DNA from: a bacterium
GTDB taxonomy: Bacteria > Bacteroidota > Bacteroidia > Flavobacteriales_D > Crocinitomicaceae
Length of the DNA: 41,823 nucleotides
Direction: 5' to 3'
NCBI GenBank assembly: GCA_024742305.1
Contig: JANSYQ010000031.1
Coordinates: forward strand, 1 to 41,823
The notes under the pieces are model-generated. The model saw only the letters and a program-made list of their open reading frames with translations, was not told where the DNA came from and did no database searches. Made by a program: the position numbers and the translations under genes. Every line of letters starts with the position of its first letter. Within the stretch, counting starts at the first letter, position 1. This document shows positions 1 to 7,575 of the stretch, one piece after another.

Positions 1-140
1 ATCACCACTTGTTGTGAATCTACCTCCGTCTCCGAGCCAGAAGACATGAACAACTGCACGCCAATGATGGCTACACCAATTGCTGCGTAAATCCAATAAA
101 TTGAAAAAGGACTCTTCTTTTTGTTTTTGTTATCGCTCAT
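1..140 (-). CDS. ftsH: FtsH, ATP-dependent zinc metalloprotease (N-terminal fragment)
   Basis: Only the first 46 codons lie in the window; the gene continues past the left edge. It starts at ATG 140-138 with a short Lys/Asn-rich cytoplasmic tail (MSDNKNKKKSPF), then one hydrophobic segment at about residues 13-32 (IYWIYAAIGVAIIGVQLF), then an acidic/polar stretch entering the periplasm. That is the start of Bacteroidota FtsH, a membrane-anchored hexameric AAA+ protease that degrades membrane and regulatory proteins. The AAA and zinc-protease domains are outside the window, so the call rests on the N-terminus and on position: in this phylum ftsH commonly follows rsfS directly, as here (9 bp gap, same strand). 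It is probably co-transcribed with rsfS. Confidence 0.78.
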   Translation of the reverse strand, partial: MSDNKNKKKSPFSIYWIYAAIGVAIIGVQLFMSSGSETEVDSQQVV

Positions 141-149
141 TTTTAATAA

Positions 150-527
150 TTAATCAAGGTTGGGTACATCTACTCTGACGGCGTCGGCCCATAAATCTTC
201 CAATTCGTAGAAGGCACGTGTTTCTTTGTAGAAAACATGGGCAACAACACTTACGTAATCCAAAAGGACCCATTCGCGGTTGCTTTTCCCCTCAACGCTG
301 TAAGGTTTTTCCGACAGCTCCTTGCGAGTATGGCGTACAACGGATGAACTAATACCGTCAACTTGGGTTGACGAATCTCCACTACAGATGACAAAAAAGT
401 CACAAACAGCATTGTGGATTTCGCGTAAATCGAGGACCACAATATCCTTTGCTTTATTCTCTTGCATTCCCTCTACAATTGCATCGCAGAGTACCTGTGA
501 GTCATCTTCTCTTAACTCTTTCTCCAT
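150..527 (-). CDS. rsfS: Ribosomal silencing factor RsfS
   Basis: This 125-residue protein belongs to the RsfS/Iojap (DUF143) family. The family binds ribosomal protein uL14 and blocks joining of the 30S and 50S subunits when nutrients are scarce. The family core is visible: KDIVVLDLRE near residues 27-36, a DFFVICSGDSSTQV segment, and the signature EWVLLDYVSVVAHVF at about 85-99. Length is normal. The start at 527 fits the family N-terminus and lies 20 bp downstream of a perfect minus-strand -7 box (548-555). It is followed by ftsH on the same strand and is divergent from birA, the usual Bacteroidota order. No oddities in the protein. Confidence 0.95.
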   Translation of the reverse strand: MEKELREDDSQVLCDAIVEGMQENKAKDIVVLDLREIHNAVCDFFVICSGDSSTQVDGISSSVVRHTRKELSEKPYSVEGKSNREWVLLDYVSVVAHVFYKETRAFYELEDLWADAVRVDVPNLD

Positions 528-539
528 GTACGTTTTTTA

Positions 540-555
540 TACCTTTGCAAATCTA
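540..555. promoter_or_regulatory. Face-to-face -7 boxes of birA (+) and rsfS (-)
   Basis: The 16-bp string TACCTTTGCAAATCTA contains two perfect TAnnTTTG boxes. TACCTTTG (540-547) reads rightward toward birA. TAGATTTG, the reverse complement of 548-555, reads leftward toward rsfS. The boxes abut with no spacer and point at each other, so the two predicted transcripts would overlap at their 5' ends and the promoters could not easily be used at once. I do not see a convincing TTTG -33 element for either. TACCTTTGCA recurs identically at 31078-31087. Confidence 0.55.
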
Positions 556-608
556 ACTTTATATTTACAGAAAACCAGCCGAAATCGGTTGAACTATCAA
601 TAATCCAC

Positions 609-1418
609 ATGGAGGAAATCGGTCGTTCTATCATCCGTTTGGAATCTGCAGATTCTACGAACAATTATACTGCCAATCGTGCAAGAGAGAACGATTTGCG
701 TCATGGTGCTGTTATTTTGGCAGTAGAGCAAACAAGAGGAAAGGGGCAGATGGGGGCACACTGGCAGTCAAATGCAGGTGAAAACCTCACATTTTCCGTC
801 TTTTTGAACAACGTCAATCTGTCAGTACAGCGTCAGTTCCTTTTAACAAAAATTGTGTCTTTGTCACTGGTCGATCTTCTCTCGAAATTTGGGGTTTCTG
901 CCGAAATTAAATGGCCCAATGATATTTATGTAGCCGACAAAAAAATTGCCGGTGCTCTAATTGAAAATGTGATCCATGGAAAAACGATCACAAAGTCCAT
1001 CATTGGAATTGGACTGAATATTAATCAAAGAGATTTTGGAGCACTTTCCGCTACCAGTTTATCTTTGGAAAAAGAGATGCATTACTCGCTAGACGACGTA
1101 CTTTTCTCCTTTGTGGCAGCATTCAATAATCGATTAAAGATGATGGAATCACGCACGATTCATGACGACTACCACCATTTACTGTATCGTTTGGACGAAA
1201 AGCATCGATTCGAGGACAGCGAAGGCGTTTTTGAAGGAGTGATCAAAGGAACTACTGATTCGGGACTTTTGATTGTGAACCGCCACTTCGGCTCCCATCA
1301 ACAAGCTCAAGGCGGCACCGCTCAGGGGTCGGACTATTTGCACATCGAGCGGAATCGAGATGCGCAAAAATCAATAGATCACGAGTATCACCTAAAAGAA
1401 ATAAAGTTTCTTATTTGA
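609..1418 (+). CDS. birA: Biotin--[acetyl-CoA-carboxylase] ligase (with C-terminal insertion)
   Basis: This enzyme makes biotinyl-AMP and attaches biotin to the carrier lysine of carboxylases. The protein has 269 residues and lacks the N-terminal DNA-binding domain, so it is a ligase only and not a repressor. Visible motifs are TRGKGQMGAHW (42-52, the biotin/ATP loop), KWPND (101-105) and KIAGALIENV (111-120). The C-terminal SH3-like domain starts normally (FEGVIKGTTDSGLLIV) and ends normally (EYHLKEIKFL). Between them lie about 35 residues rich in Gln, Gly, His and Arg, where the family usually has about 10. The encoding DNA (about 1280-1363) is GC-rich and resembles the repeat at 3093-3232. 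The gene overlaps the convergent SRPBCC gene by 8 bp. Confidence 0.92.
   Translation: MEEIGRSIIRLESADSTNNYTANRARENDLRHGAVILAVEQTRGKGQMGAHWQSNAGENLTFSVFLNNVNLSVQRQFLLTKIVSLSLVDLLSKFGVSAEIKWPNDIYVADKKIAGALIENVIHGKTITKSIIGIGLNINQRDFGALSATSLSLEKEMHYSLDDVLFSFVAAFNNRLKMMESRTIHDDYHHLLYRLDEKHRFEDSEGVFEGVIKGTTDSGLLIVNRHFGSHQQAQGGTAQGSDYLHIERNRDAQKSIDHEYHLKEIKFLI
1280..1363. repeat. Repeat-like insertion inside birA
   Basis: This segment encodes the extra residues of the biotin ligase C-terminal domain. It contains CATCGAGC (1343-1350) followed closely by TCGAGATGC (1355-1363), the same two half-sites that flank a 3-nt centre in the intergenic repeat unit at 3163-3183. It also contains ACAAGCTCAA (1301-1310), which matches the reverse strand of the same repeat class, and a CCGCC/GGCGG pair (1280-1284 and 1311-1315) that could close a stem. 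Base composition is richer in GC than the surrounding birA. The exact ends are my estimate from where family-like sequence stops and resumes. Confidence 0.55.
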
Positions 1419-1809
1419 ATTGCTCCACCAACTTTTTCGACATATAGTTGAAGAGGTTGGTCAATGGTTTTTCCACCATCATTTTTAGAAAGGCGTTCAC
1501 TTCACCATCAAAAAGAATATGTCCATCGGTCTTGCCATCGTTTTCATTCATGAAAATCGTTAGCTTGAAAGGAAAGGGTGATTTTTCTCCCGATTTCATG
1601 TACAATTCGTTCGAACCGTTATCACCATCTTGGAGTAGTGAAATTGTAATGCCTCCTTGCACTTTGAACGAACATCCTTCTTTTGTGGCTTGAAAATCTG
1701 AAATCTTATCGGTTGGAAGAAGATATTCCATGTTGTTGGAATCTCCTAAAAAGGCGCGAACAGTTGCCTGATCGGCATTTACTACTACGTTGTCGGCTTT
1801 GATTTTCAT
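1411..1809 (-). CDS. SRPBCC-fold (START/Bet v1-like) protein
   Basis: This 132-residue protein begins MKIKADNVVVNADQATVRAFL and has the alternating beta-strand pattern and long C-terminal helix (LTNLFNYMSKKLVEQF) of SRPBCC ligand-binding proteins. No ligand is known. There is no signal peptide, so it is cytoplasmic. It lies 1 bp after the pyrE stop on the same strand, so the two are almost certainly one transcript; the pyrE-SRPBCC pair is common in Flavobacteriia, though no functional link is established. Its end overlaps the 3' end of birA by 8 bp. The family assignment is from the overall pattern and the neighbourhood, not from a catalytic motif. Confidence 0.75.
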   Translation of the reverse strand: MKIKADNVVVNADQATVRAFLGDSNNMEYLLPTDKISDFQATKEGCSFKVQGGITISLLQDGDNGSNELYMKSGEKSPFPFKLTIFMNENDGKTDGHILFDGEVNAFLKMMVEKPLTNLFNYMSKKLVEQFK

Positions 1810-1810
1810 A

Positions 1811-2452
1811 TTATTTTTTCCATTCTTTTGGAGCGCGGCGCCATTCGCTCAATGATTCCATATCGTTTTGAGTGATCCAGTCGTTTTTCAACGCGACCTC
1901 CACAAGGGTCTTGTAGTCTGCTAAAGTCACGTACGGACATTCTGCATCTGCAAAGTTCTGGTGCGCTATATCGAATCCGTAAGTAAAAATGGCTACCAAA
2001 CCTCTCACGTCTAATTTTGCTTCGCGAAGAGCATCAACGGCTTTTAAGCTGCTTCCTCCGGTCGAGATTAGGTCCTCAATCACCACGATTTTTTGTCCTT
2101 CCTCGTAATAGCCTTCAATTTGGTTGCCCATTCCGTGCGCTTTCGCTGAGCTTCGAACGTAGATAAACGGTACGCCCAATTCTTGAGCCACTAAAGCTCC
2201 TTGAGCAATTCCTCCCGTTGCAACACCGGCAATTGCGTCCGGTTTTCCAAAGTGATCAATGATCGCCTCGGAGTATGCCTGACGGATAAACGTTCGGATA
2301 TTTGGGTAGGACAAAGTGACGCGATTGTCGCAGTATATCGGAGAATTGATTCCCGATGCCCAAACAAAAGGTTCATTTGGACTTAACTTAACTGCTTTGA
2401 TTTGTAGCAAAAATTCAGCTACTTTTGAGGCCTTATCAGAGTTCAAAATCAT
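1811..2452 (-). CDS. pyrE: Orotate phosphoribosyltransferase
   Basis: PyrE transfers phosphoribose from PRPP to orotate, giving OMP in pyrimidine synthesis. The protein has 213 residues, a normal length. Family motifs are visible: the orotate-binding N-terminus (FVWASGINSPIYCDNR), the flexible-loop segment YVRSSAKAHGMGNQIEG, and the PRPP-binding stretch VVIEDLISTGGSSL. The ATG at 2452 matches family N-termini. A perfect minus-strand -7 box (2458-2465) ends only 5 bp upstream of this ATG, so the mRNA would be leaderless or nearly so. The next gene on this strand is the SRPBCC protein, and the divergent neighbour is a NUDIX hydrolase whose start codon is 8 bp away. Confidence 0.96.
   Translation of the reverse strand: MILNSDKASKVAEFLLQIKAVKLSPNEPFVWASGINSPIYCDNRVTLSYPNIRTFIRQAYSEAIIDHFGKPDAIAGVATGGIAQGALVAQELGVPFIYVRSSAKAHGMGNQIEGYYEEGQKIVVIEDLISTGGSSLKAVDALREAKLDVRGLVAIFTYGFDIAHQNFADAECPYVTLADYKTLVEVALKNDWITQNDMESLSEWRRAPKEWKK
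2396..2427 (+). promoter_or_regulatory. Promoter of the NUDIX gene, inside pyrE
   Basis: On the plus strand TTTG (2396-2399), a 20-bp spacer and TACTTTTG (2420-2427) give a complete match to the Bacteroidota consensus TTTG-N17-23-TAnnTTTG. Transcription would start near 2432-2434, about 28 bp before the NUDIX ATG at 2461. The whole promoter lies within the 5' coding part of the divergent pyrE gene. Confidence 0.6.
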
Positions 2453-2457
2453 GGGGG

Positions 2458-2485
2458 CAAATGTACAAAGTTTTTATTGATCAAA
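2458..2485 (-). promoter_or_regulatory. Promoter of pyrE, overlapping the NUDIX start codon
   Basis: On the minus strand, TTTG (complement of 2482-2485), a 16-bp spacer and TACATTTG (complement of 2458-2465) match the Bacteroidota promoter, with a slightly short spacer. The -7 box covers the NUDIX start codon ATG (2461-2463). The expected start of transcription, 5-7 bp further on, falls at or next to the pyrE ATG (2452). Confidence 0.5.
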
Positions 2486-3072
2486 AGCCTGTAGTTTTCA
2501 TCGAAAAAGAAGAGTTATCCACAGAAAATATCGTGGATAAAGCGAAAAACATCAGTAATCTTGACGAGCTGAAACCGTTGCTGAAGAAGGCGTCTATCGA
2601 TTCACCTGTGTATCTTACCGCGAAGAACCCGAAGAAGGCTTTCAAAGCTTTTTTTTCCGAATACAAGAAGATAAATGCTGCCGGAGGAATTGTACAACGA
2701 AAGTCGAAGTTTTTGGTGATCAAGCGCAAGGGTAAATGGGATATTCCAAAGGGACGAATTGACAAAGGAGAGGAGGCAGAAGCTGCCTGTGTTCGTGAAA
2801 TTATGGAGGAATGCGGCATTGAAGGTCACTCTATTGTGCATCCGCTGTGTGAAACGTATCACTGCATGAAATGGAACGGTCGACCTGCTTTGAAGCGAAC
2901 CTATTGGTACATGCTTTCTTATGATGGACCGAAAGAAACGAAGCCTGAGGTAAAAGAAGATATCACAGTGGCAAAGTGGATGACGCGCGAGAAACTGCTT
3001 GGAATTCGAAAGAAGACGTTCGGTTCAATCAATGTAGTTTTGGATGCTTTTGTCGAGAATTATCCGGAGTAG
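2461..3072 (+). CDS. NUDIX hydrolase
   Basis: NUDIX enzymes cleave nucleoside diphosphates linked to another moiety; the substrate here cannot be told. The protein has 203 residues with an N-terminal region of about 75 residues of no recognised domain, then a NUDIX domain. The box is complete: G-R-I-D-K-G-E, seven residues, then REIMEECGI (encoded at about 2755-2820), which supplies the metal-binding glutamates. I chose ATG 2461 (MYKVFIDQKP) over an upstream in-frame start at 2425 because the earlier codons lie in the pyrE coding region and would overlap this gene's own promoter (2396-2427). It is followed by the repeat array at 3093 with no clear terminator. Confidence 0.9.
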   Translation: MYKVFIDQKPVVFIEKEELSTENIVDKAKNISNLDELKPLLKKASIDSPVYLTAKNPKKAFKAFFSEYKKINAAGGIVQRKSKFLVIKRKGKWDIPKGRIDKGEEAEAACVREIMEECGIEGHSIVHPLCETYHCMKWNGRPALKRTYWYMLSYDGPKETKPEVKEDITVAKWMTREKLLGIRKKTFGSINVVLDAFVENYPE

Positions 3073-3092
3073 CCGAGAAATGATCAAGTGAA

Positions 3093-3232
3093 GGTCATCG
3101 GCTTGTCGAATGTAGGTCATCGAGCTTGTCGAATGTAGGTCATCGAGCTTGTCGAATGTCGGTCATCGAGCTTGTCGAGATGCCGAAATTCAAACCTAAC
3201 GTACTGCTACCATCTCGACAGGCTCGATGTCC
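3093..3232. repeat. Tandem 22-24 bp repeats with an inverted terminal copy
   Basis: Four head-to-tail units with core GGTCATCGAGCTTGTCGA lie at 3093-3114 (one base shorter), 3115-3137, 3138-3160 and 3161-3184, with no spacers. After about 26 bp an inverted unit follows at 3211-3232. The last direct unit and the inverted unit can pair over about 22 bp to form a strong hairpin between two convergent genes, so it may also serve as a terminator. Related pieces occur in birA (1280-1363) and at 39179-39200. Confidence 0.85.
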
Positions 3233-3264
3233 GCTTAGTATTTCTTCATTATTCAACCGCGCTC

Positions 3265-4038
3265 TCACGCTCCGCTCTCACCCTTGTGCAAAACTGCTGG
3301 ACTTGCCTGAGCTGTCGGCATAATAACGATATCATTCAAAGTCACATGGGGCGGTCTCGTAGCTGCGAAATAGGCCGTTTCCGCAATATCCTTTGCTACT
3401 AAAGGCTGATAGCCTTGATATACAGAATCTGCAGCCTCTTGATCTCCTTTGAAGCGAACCACAGAGAATTCCGTTTCGGCAGCGCCCGGAGCAATGTTCG
3501 TTACTTTGATACCATGAGACACCAAATCAATGCGCATGGCTTGAGATAACGCATCCACAGCATGTTTCGAAGCGCAATACACGTTTCCTCCTGGATAAAC
3601 TTGTTTTCCCGCAATGGAAGCAATGTTAATAATCTGCCCGTTGCCGTTTTCTTTCAAAATGGGAATTACGGCTTTTGAAACATAGAGTAAGCCTTTCACA
3701 TTCGTATCAATCATGCGTTCCCAGTCTTCAATCACTCCTTCGTCAATCGGACCTTTTCCCACTGCCAATCCCGCATTGTTGATCAACAACTGAATTTCTG
3801 ATCGAACTTCAATGGGAATACTATTAATGGATTCGTTTACCACGTCATTATCTCGAACATCGAAACATAAGGTCGAAACAGAGACACCATACTTTGATTC
3901 GATTTCAGATTTCAAATTTTCCAGTCGCTCCTGCCGACGTCCGGTTACAATAAGGTTCCAGCCATTTTGTGCAAATTCGTGTGCGCATGCTTCTCCAAAC
4001 CCTGCTGTTGCTCCTGTAATTAGTGCCGTTTTACTCAT
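3265..4038 (-). CDS. SDR family NAD(P)-dependent oxidoreductase
   Basis: This 257-residue short-chain dehydrogenase has the full classical set: cofactor loop TGATAGFGEA (8-17), NNAG (87-90), catalytic Ser141, and YCASK with Tyr154 and Lys158. TGRR after the second strand suggests a preference for NADP(H). It resembles the YdfG group of broad-specificity 3-hydroxy acid/carbonyl reductases; the true substrate is unknown. The family-like end MPTAQAS is followed by about 11 extra residues (to GESGA). The start overlaps the end of the upstream membrane-protein gene by 8 bp, so the two are translationally coupled. It converges on the NUDIX gene across the repeat array. Confidence 0.93.
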   Translation of the reverse strand: MSKTALITGATAGFGEACAHEFAQNGWNLIVTGRRQERLENLKSEIESKYGVSVSTLCFDVRDNDVVNESINSIPIEVRSEIQLLINNAGLAVGKGPIDEGVIEDWERMIDTNVKGLLYVSKAVIPILKENGNGQIINIASIAGKQVYPGGNVYCASKHAVDALSQAMRIDLVSHGIKVTNIAPGAAETEFSVVRFKGDQEAADSVYQGYQPLVAKDIAETAYFAATRPPHVTLNDIVIMPTAQASPAVLHKGESGA

Positions 4039-5500
4039 GTTTCAATGTTTTTGACTTCTGTTGATATAATATCCCTGCAATGATGAGAATTGCCAAATAG
4101 ACCGGAATTCGATATCGGGCAATTGCACCCAATACTGGCGTCGTCCAACCTATGATTAACGATAACAAAATCGCGAATAGTATCAAAGCAGCAATGCGTA
4201 TTGTCTCGCGCTCGTTGAGTTTTTTTCGTTGAGCGATTGCCCAAACCAAAGCGCTGAAGAGCAATACCGTTTCAATGAAAGCAATCCAGTTCATAGCACC
4301 TCCCGGATCTCCTGGTATTGGTCGCAAAAGCGCATGATAAAGTGCTTCAGGGATGTTTTTTACCAGCTGTCTGTATGAGTTATTGATAGGCGTAACTGGA
4401 ATAAACCCGTTGGATTGCGTGTTCTCAAAGTACTTGATCCAGCGTTCACCATCCGCTTCTAAATGAATGGGAACAGGGTCGGAGATTTGACCGAGTTTTA
4501 AAATTTGAGCATCTATATCGTGTTTCAGCCAAACGGTGTCATGGTCCCGATGCAAGGCTGAAATTTGATCTGTTCGGAAGTAGTAGAAAACACTGTCTGC
4601 ATACACGTGAAGTCCGCCGCGGCCCACCTGAACAAAATCAAATTGTTTTCGGCTAATTGTATGTATCGCTTTTTCTCGAGGTCCGGGAAATAATGAGAAC
4701 GCGATAGATGCAAGAACGGTCAAAATTAAGATGCCGCCAACAATTTTGAATTTAGGAAGCCATCGTGTAGCCAATAAAAACAAAAGAACTGGGATGAACA
4801 TGAAGATGACGTATGGCTTGAAGCCAAGTAGTAACAAACCACCGATGATTCCTAACAACCACTTTTTCCTTAGCGAATCATCGTGAAATACGCCTCGAAG
4901 GAACAGTCCAAGTCCAAGCAGCATAAAAGGCTCTTTGAGTATACTTGATGACCAAAAGAAAACACTCGGCAAGAGCAAAAGCGTCCAAAACACCACTTCT
5001 TTTCGTATAAAAACCATGGGCTTGATCGTTATATACAGTTGCTTTACCCCCATAAGTCCGACAAAGCAGCAAACCAAAGCGTGAATAATTTCAGAGTTGA
5101 AGCTGATAAAGTGAATCAAACTGTGGACCCGAAGAATGTTCTTGTTATCGTTTATAAGTGATTGCGCGCCGACATCCCAGTGTGTAGTTTCCGGAAGATA
5201 AGTCGCTATAAGTGGTTGCGTTTCTCCAACTCCCGTCAGAAATTTGAAATAAGTTCCCGGCGACTCCCAAAATACGTCATAAAGCATCCGACTTTCTCGC
5301 ATAAATACTCCTGCATCTTCGCTTAATGTTCCGTGTCCAAGAACCTGCGTGTAAACGAAAAGGAAACAGAACGCCATGCCAACTTTCAATGCAAAAGCGA
5401 TGGGGAATGTCCACGGGTTTAACTCAGAAACTGATAACAAACGCCAGTAGCGCAGTCCCAAAAAGAACATTAGAAAAAGTACAATTGTGTACACAATCAC
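4031..5500 (-). CDS. Polytopic inner-membrane protein of unknown function (possibly GT-C-like)
   Basis: This 489-residue protein has about 9-11 hydrophobic segments: an N-terminal one (VYTIVLFLMFFLGL), others across residues 30-270, a long hydrophilic loop at about 275-390, and three or four near the C-terminus. An acidic cluster (SEDAGVFMRES) after the second segment and an ILKEPF motif in the middle recall membrane glycosyltransferases of the GT-C type or O-antigen polymerase-like proteins, but I do not recognise a named family and the link is weak. It shares an 8-bp overlap with the downstream SDR gene and is divergent from htpG. The start at 5500 puts the first membrane segment at the N-terminus. 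Confidence 0.7.
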   Translation of the reverse strand: MIVYTIVLFLMFFLGLRYWRLLSVSELNPWTFPIAFALKVGMAFCFLFVYTQVLGHGTLSEDAGVFMRESRMLYDVFWESPGTYFKFLTGVGETQPLIATYLPETTHWDVGAQSLINDNKNILRVHSLIHFISFNSEIIHALVCCFVGLMGVKQLYITIKPMVFIRKEVVFWTLLLLPSVFFWSSSILKEPFMLLGLGLFLRGVFHDDSLRKKWLLGIIGGLLLLGFKPYVIFMFIPVLLFLLATRWLPKFKIVGGILILTVLASIAFSLFPGPREKAIHTISRKQFDFVQVGRGGLHVYADSVFYYFRTDQISALHRDHDTVWLKHDIDAQILKLGQISDPVPIHLEADGERWIKYFENTQSNGFIPVTPINNSYRQLVKNIPEALYHALLRPIPGDPGGAMNWIAFIETVLLFSALVWAIAQRKKLNERETIRIAALILFAILLSLIIGWTTPVLGAIARYRIPVYLAILIIAGILYQQKSKTLKHE

Positions 5501-5636
5501 GCGTCGGAATTTCCGGCTAATTTAGTGATAATTCGAAGTAAGGTGCCACAATGTCCATCAATAGCAGTCACTTTGTCAGTTAACTTCTGATGGCACAGTC
5601 ATTGACCAAGGAAAAGCACTATAAAATTGAAAAAAG

Positions 5637-7526
5637 ATGAAAACAGGTCAAATTAATGTTCAAACGGAAAATATATTTCCAATCATTAAAAAATTCTTGT
5701 ATTCCGATCACGAAATATTTCTTCGTGAACTCGTATCGAACGCAGTAGATGCCACACAGAAATTGCGTGTTCTTGCCACAAATGGTGAGTACAAAGGTGA
5801 AATGGGAGATTTGAAGGTGGAGGTCCTTTTGGATAAAGAAGCCGGAACTTTAACCATTCGCGATGCCGGAATTGGAATGACGGACGCTGAAATCGATAAA
5901 TACATCAACCAAATTGCATTTTCCGGAGCGGAAGAATTCGTAAAGCAGTACGAAGGAAAAGAAGGAGCTGAACAAATTATTGGTCACTTCGGATTGGGAT
6001 TCTACTCTGCGTTTATGGTTGCTGAAAAGGTACAAATTCGAACATTGAGTCGCCACGACGGAGCACAAGCAGTGCAATGGGAAAGCAATGGATCACCGGA
6101 GTTTACCATCGAGGAAATTGAGAAGGAATCGCGTGGTACCGATATCGTACTATACATTTCTGAGGAGTCGAAAGAATTTTTGGAGAAGTCACGTATTCAG
6201 GGAATTTTGGATAAGTACTGTAAGTTCTTGCCAGTTCCTGTATTCTTCGGAACGAAGACGGAATACCAAGACGATCCCAACGGAGAAAAAGATGAAAATG
6301 GCAAGGTAAAACGTGTTGCAATTGAAGTACCGAATCAAGTGAACAACGTTTCGCCAGCATGGACGAAAGCTCCGGCAGATTTAACCGATGTCGATTACGG
6401 AAATTTCTACGGAGAGCTGTATCCAGGGTCGATGGAGATGCCTCTGTTTAATATCCACTTAAATGTTGATTATCCGTTCAACTTAACGGGAATTTTGTAC
6501 TTCCCGAAAATTTCGGAAAACGTTGAGGTGCAACGAAACAAAATCAATTTGTACTCCAACCAAGTGTTCATCACGGATTCAGTGGAAGAGATCGTACCGG
6601 AATTTTTGACCTTACTTCACGGAGTAATTGATTCTCCAGACATTCCATTGAACGTATCTCGTTCCTACTTGCAAAGCGACAGCAACGTAAAGAAGATTTC
6701 GTCTCATATTACGAAGAAAGTAGCGGACAAATTAGCGAGCATGTTCAAGAACGACCGCGAAGATTTCGAAGAGAAATGGGAGGACTTGAAAATTTTTGTT
6801 CAGTATGGAACACTTTCCGATGAAAAGTTCGCGGAGAAAGCGAAGCAGTTCACGTTGATGAAAGATACTGACGGAAAGTACTACACGGTAGATGAATACA
6901 AGGAGAAAGTTGAAGCGCTTCAAAAAGATAAGAACGATAAAATCGTGATGCTTTACACGAATAATCCGCAAGAGCAATACGGGTTTGTGAAAAAAGCGAA
7001 CGACCGAGGATACAATGTTTTGGAGTTGGGAGGACCTTTGACATCGCATTGGATTGCGAAAATGGAGCAATCGTTCGATGGGATTTCATTCGCACGTGTC
7101 GATGCTGACACCTTGGACAAACTGATCCAAAAAGAGGAAGAAATTCCTTCGAAACTGACAGAAGAAGATGAAAACGCGTTGCGCCCAATGTTTGAAGGCG
7201 TGGTCAACAAGGAAAAATTCACCATCCAGTTTGAAAGCATGCACGCTGACGATGCTCCGATCATTATTACGCAACCGGAGTTTATTCGTCGAATGAAGGA
7301 GCAACAAGCAATGGGCGGCGGTGGATTTATGGGCGCTTTCCCAGAAATGCATAATTTGGTCATCAATTCGAATCACGACAAAATCAGTCAGATTCTTAGC
7401 ACTAAGACCAAGAAGTCGCAAGAACGACAGGTAAAGCAGCTGACCGATATTGCGTTATTGTCGCAAGGCATGCTGAAAGGTGAAGAATTGAATGCCTTCA
7501 TAGAGCGCAGTATCGAATTGATATAA
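5637..7526 (+). CDS. htpG: Molecular chaperone HtpG (bacterial Hsp90)
   Basis: HtpG is the bacterial Hsp90, a cytoplasmic ATP-driven dimeric chaperone acting late in folding. The protein has 629 residues, full length. The GHKL ATPase motifs are ELVSNAVDA (31-39, with the Mg-binding Asn), DAGIGM and GHFGLGFYSAFMV (ATP lid). The middle domain follows, including LNVSRSYLQSD with the catalytic-loop Arg. As in other bacteria there is no MEEVD tail. ATG 5637 matches the family N-terminus. The upstream gap (5501-5636) has no TAnnTTTG box. It contains TGTCAGTTAACTTCTGATGGCAC (5575-5596 region), which could be a stress-response site, but I cannot support that further. A hairpin follows directly, then a TerB/J-domain gene. 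Confidence 0.97.
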   Translation: MKTGQINVQTENIFPIIKKFLYSDHEIFLRELVSNAVDATQKLRVLATNGEYKGEMGDLKVEVLLDKEAGTLTIRDAGIGMTDAEIDKYINQIAFSGAEEFVKQYEGKEGAEQIIGHFGLGFYSAFMVAEKVQIRTLSRHDGAQAVQWESNGSPEFTIEEIEKESRGTDIVLYISEESKEFLEKSRIQGILDKYCKFLPVPVFFGTKTEYQDDPNGEKDENGKVKRVAIEVPNQVNNVSPAWTKAPADLTDVDYGNFYGELYPGSMEMPLFNIHLNVDYPFNLTGILYFPKISENVEVQRNKINLYSNQVFITDSVEEIVPEFLTLLHGVIDSPDIPLNVSRSYLQSDSNVKKISSHITKKVADKLASMFKNDREDFEEKWEDLKIFVQYGTLSDEKFAEKAKQFTLMKDTDGKYYTVDEYKEKVEALQKDKNDKIVMLYTNNPQEQYGFVKKANDRGYNVLELGGPLTSHWIAKMEQSFDGISFARVDADTLDKLIQKEEEIPSKLTEEDENALRPMFEGVVNKEKFTIQFESMHADDAPIIITQPEFIRRMKEQQAMGGGGFMGAFPEMHNLVINSNHDKISQILSTKTKKSQERQVKQLTDIALLSQGMLKGEELNAFIERSIELI

Positions 7527-7536
7527 AAATAACCAG

Positions 7537-7568
7537 GCTGTCCGTCATTTGGCGGACAGCTTAATTTT
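7537..7568 (+). terminator. Hairpin downstream of htpG
   Basis: GCTGTCCG (7537-7544) pairs perfectly with CGGACAGC (7553-7560) around an 8-nt loop and is followed by the T-rich TTAATTTT. It sits 10 bp after the htpG stop, consistent with an intrinsic terminator or attenuator before the TerB/J-domain gene. Confidence 0.7.
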
Positions 7569-7575
7569 AAGGAGT

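Noticed and set aside
3093-3184. CRISPR-like direct repeats
   Set aside because: The 22-24 bp units are contiguous without spacers, and no cas gene is in the window.
3126-3402. Small plus-strand frames of 65 and 76 codons across the repeat array and SDR 3' end
   Set aside because: Their codons come from the repeat and from the antisense of the SDR gene; no family resemblance.
5543-5596. Inverted repeat GTGCCA...TGGCAC before htpG as a heat-shock operator
   Set aside because: The arms are only 6 bp, 42 bp apart, and match no operator I can name with confidence.
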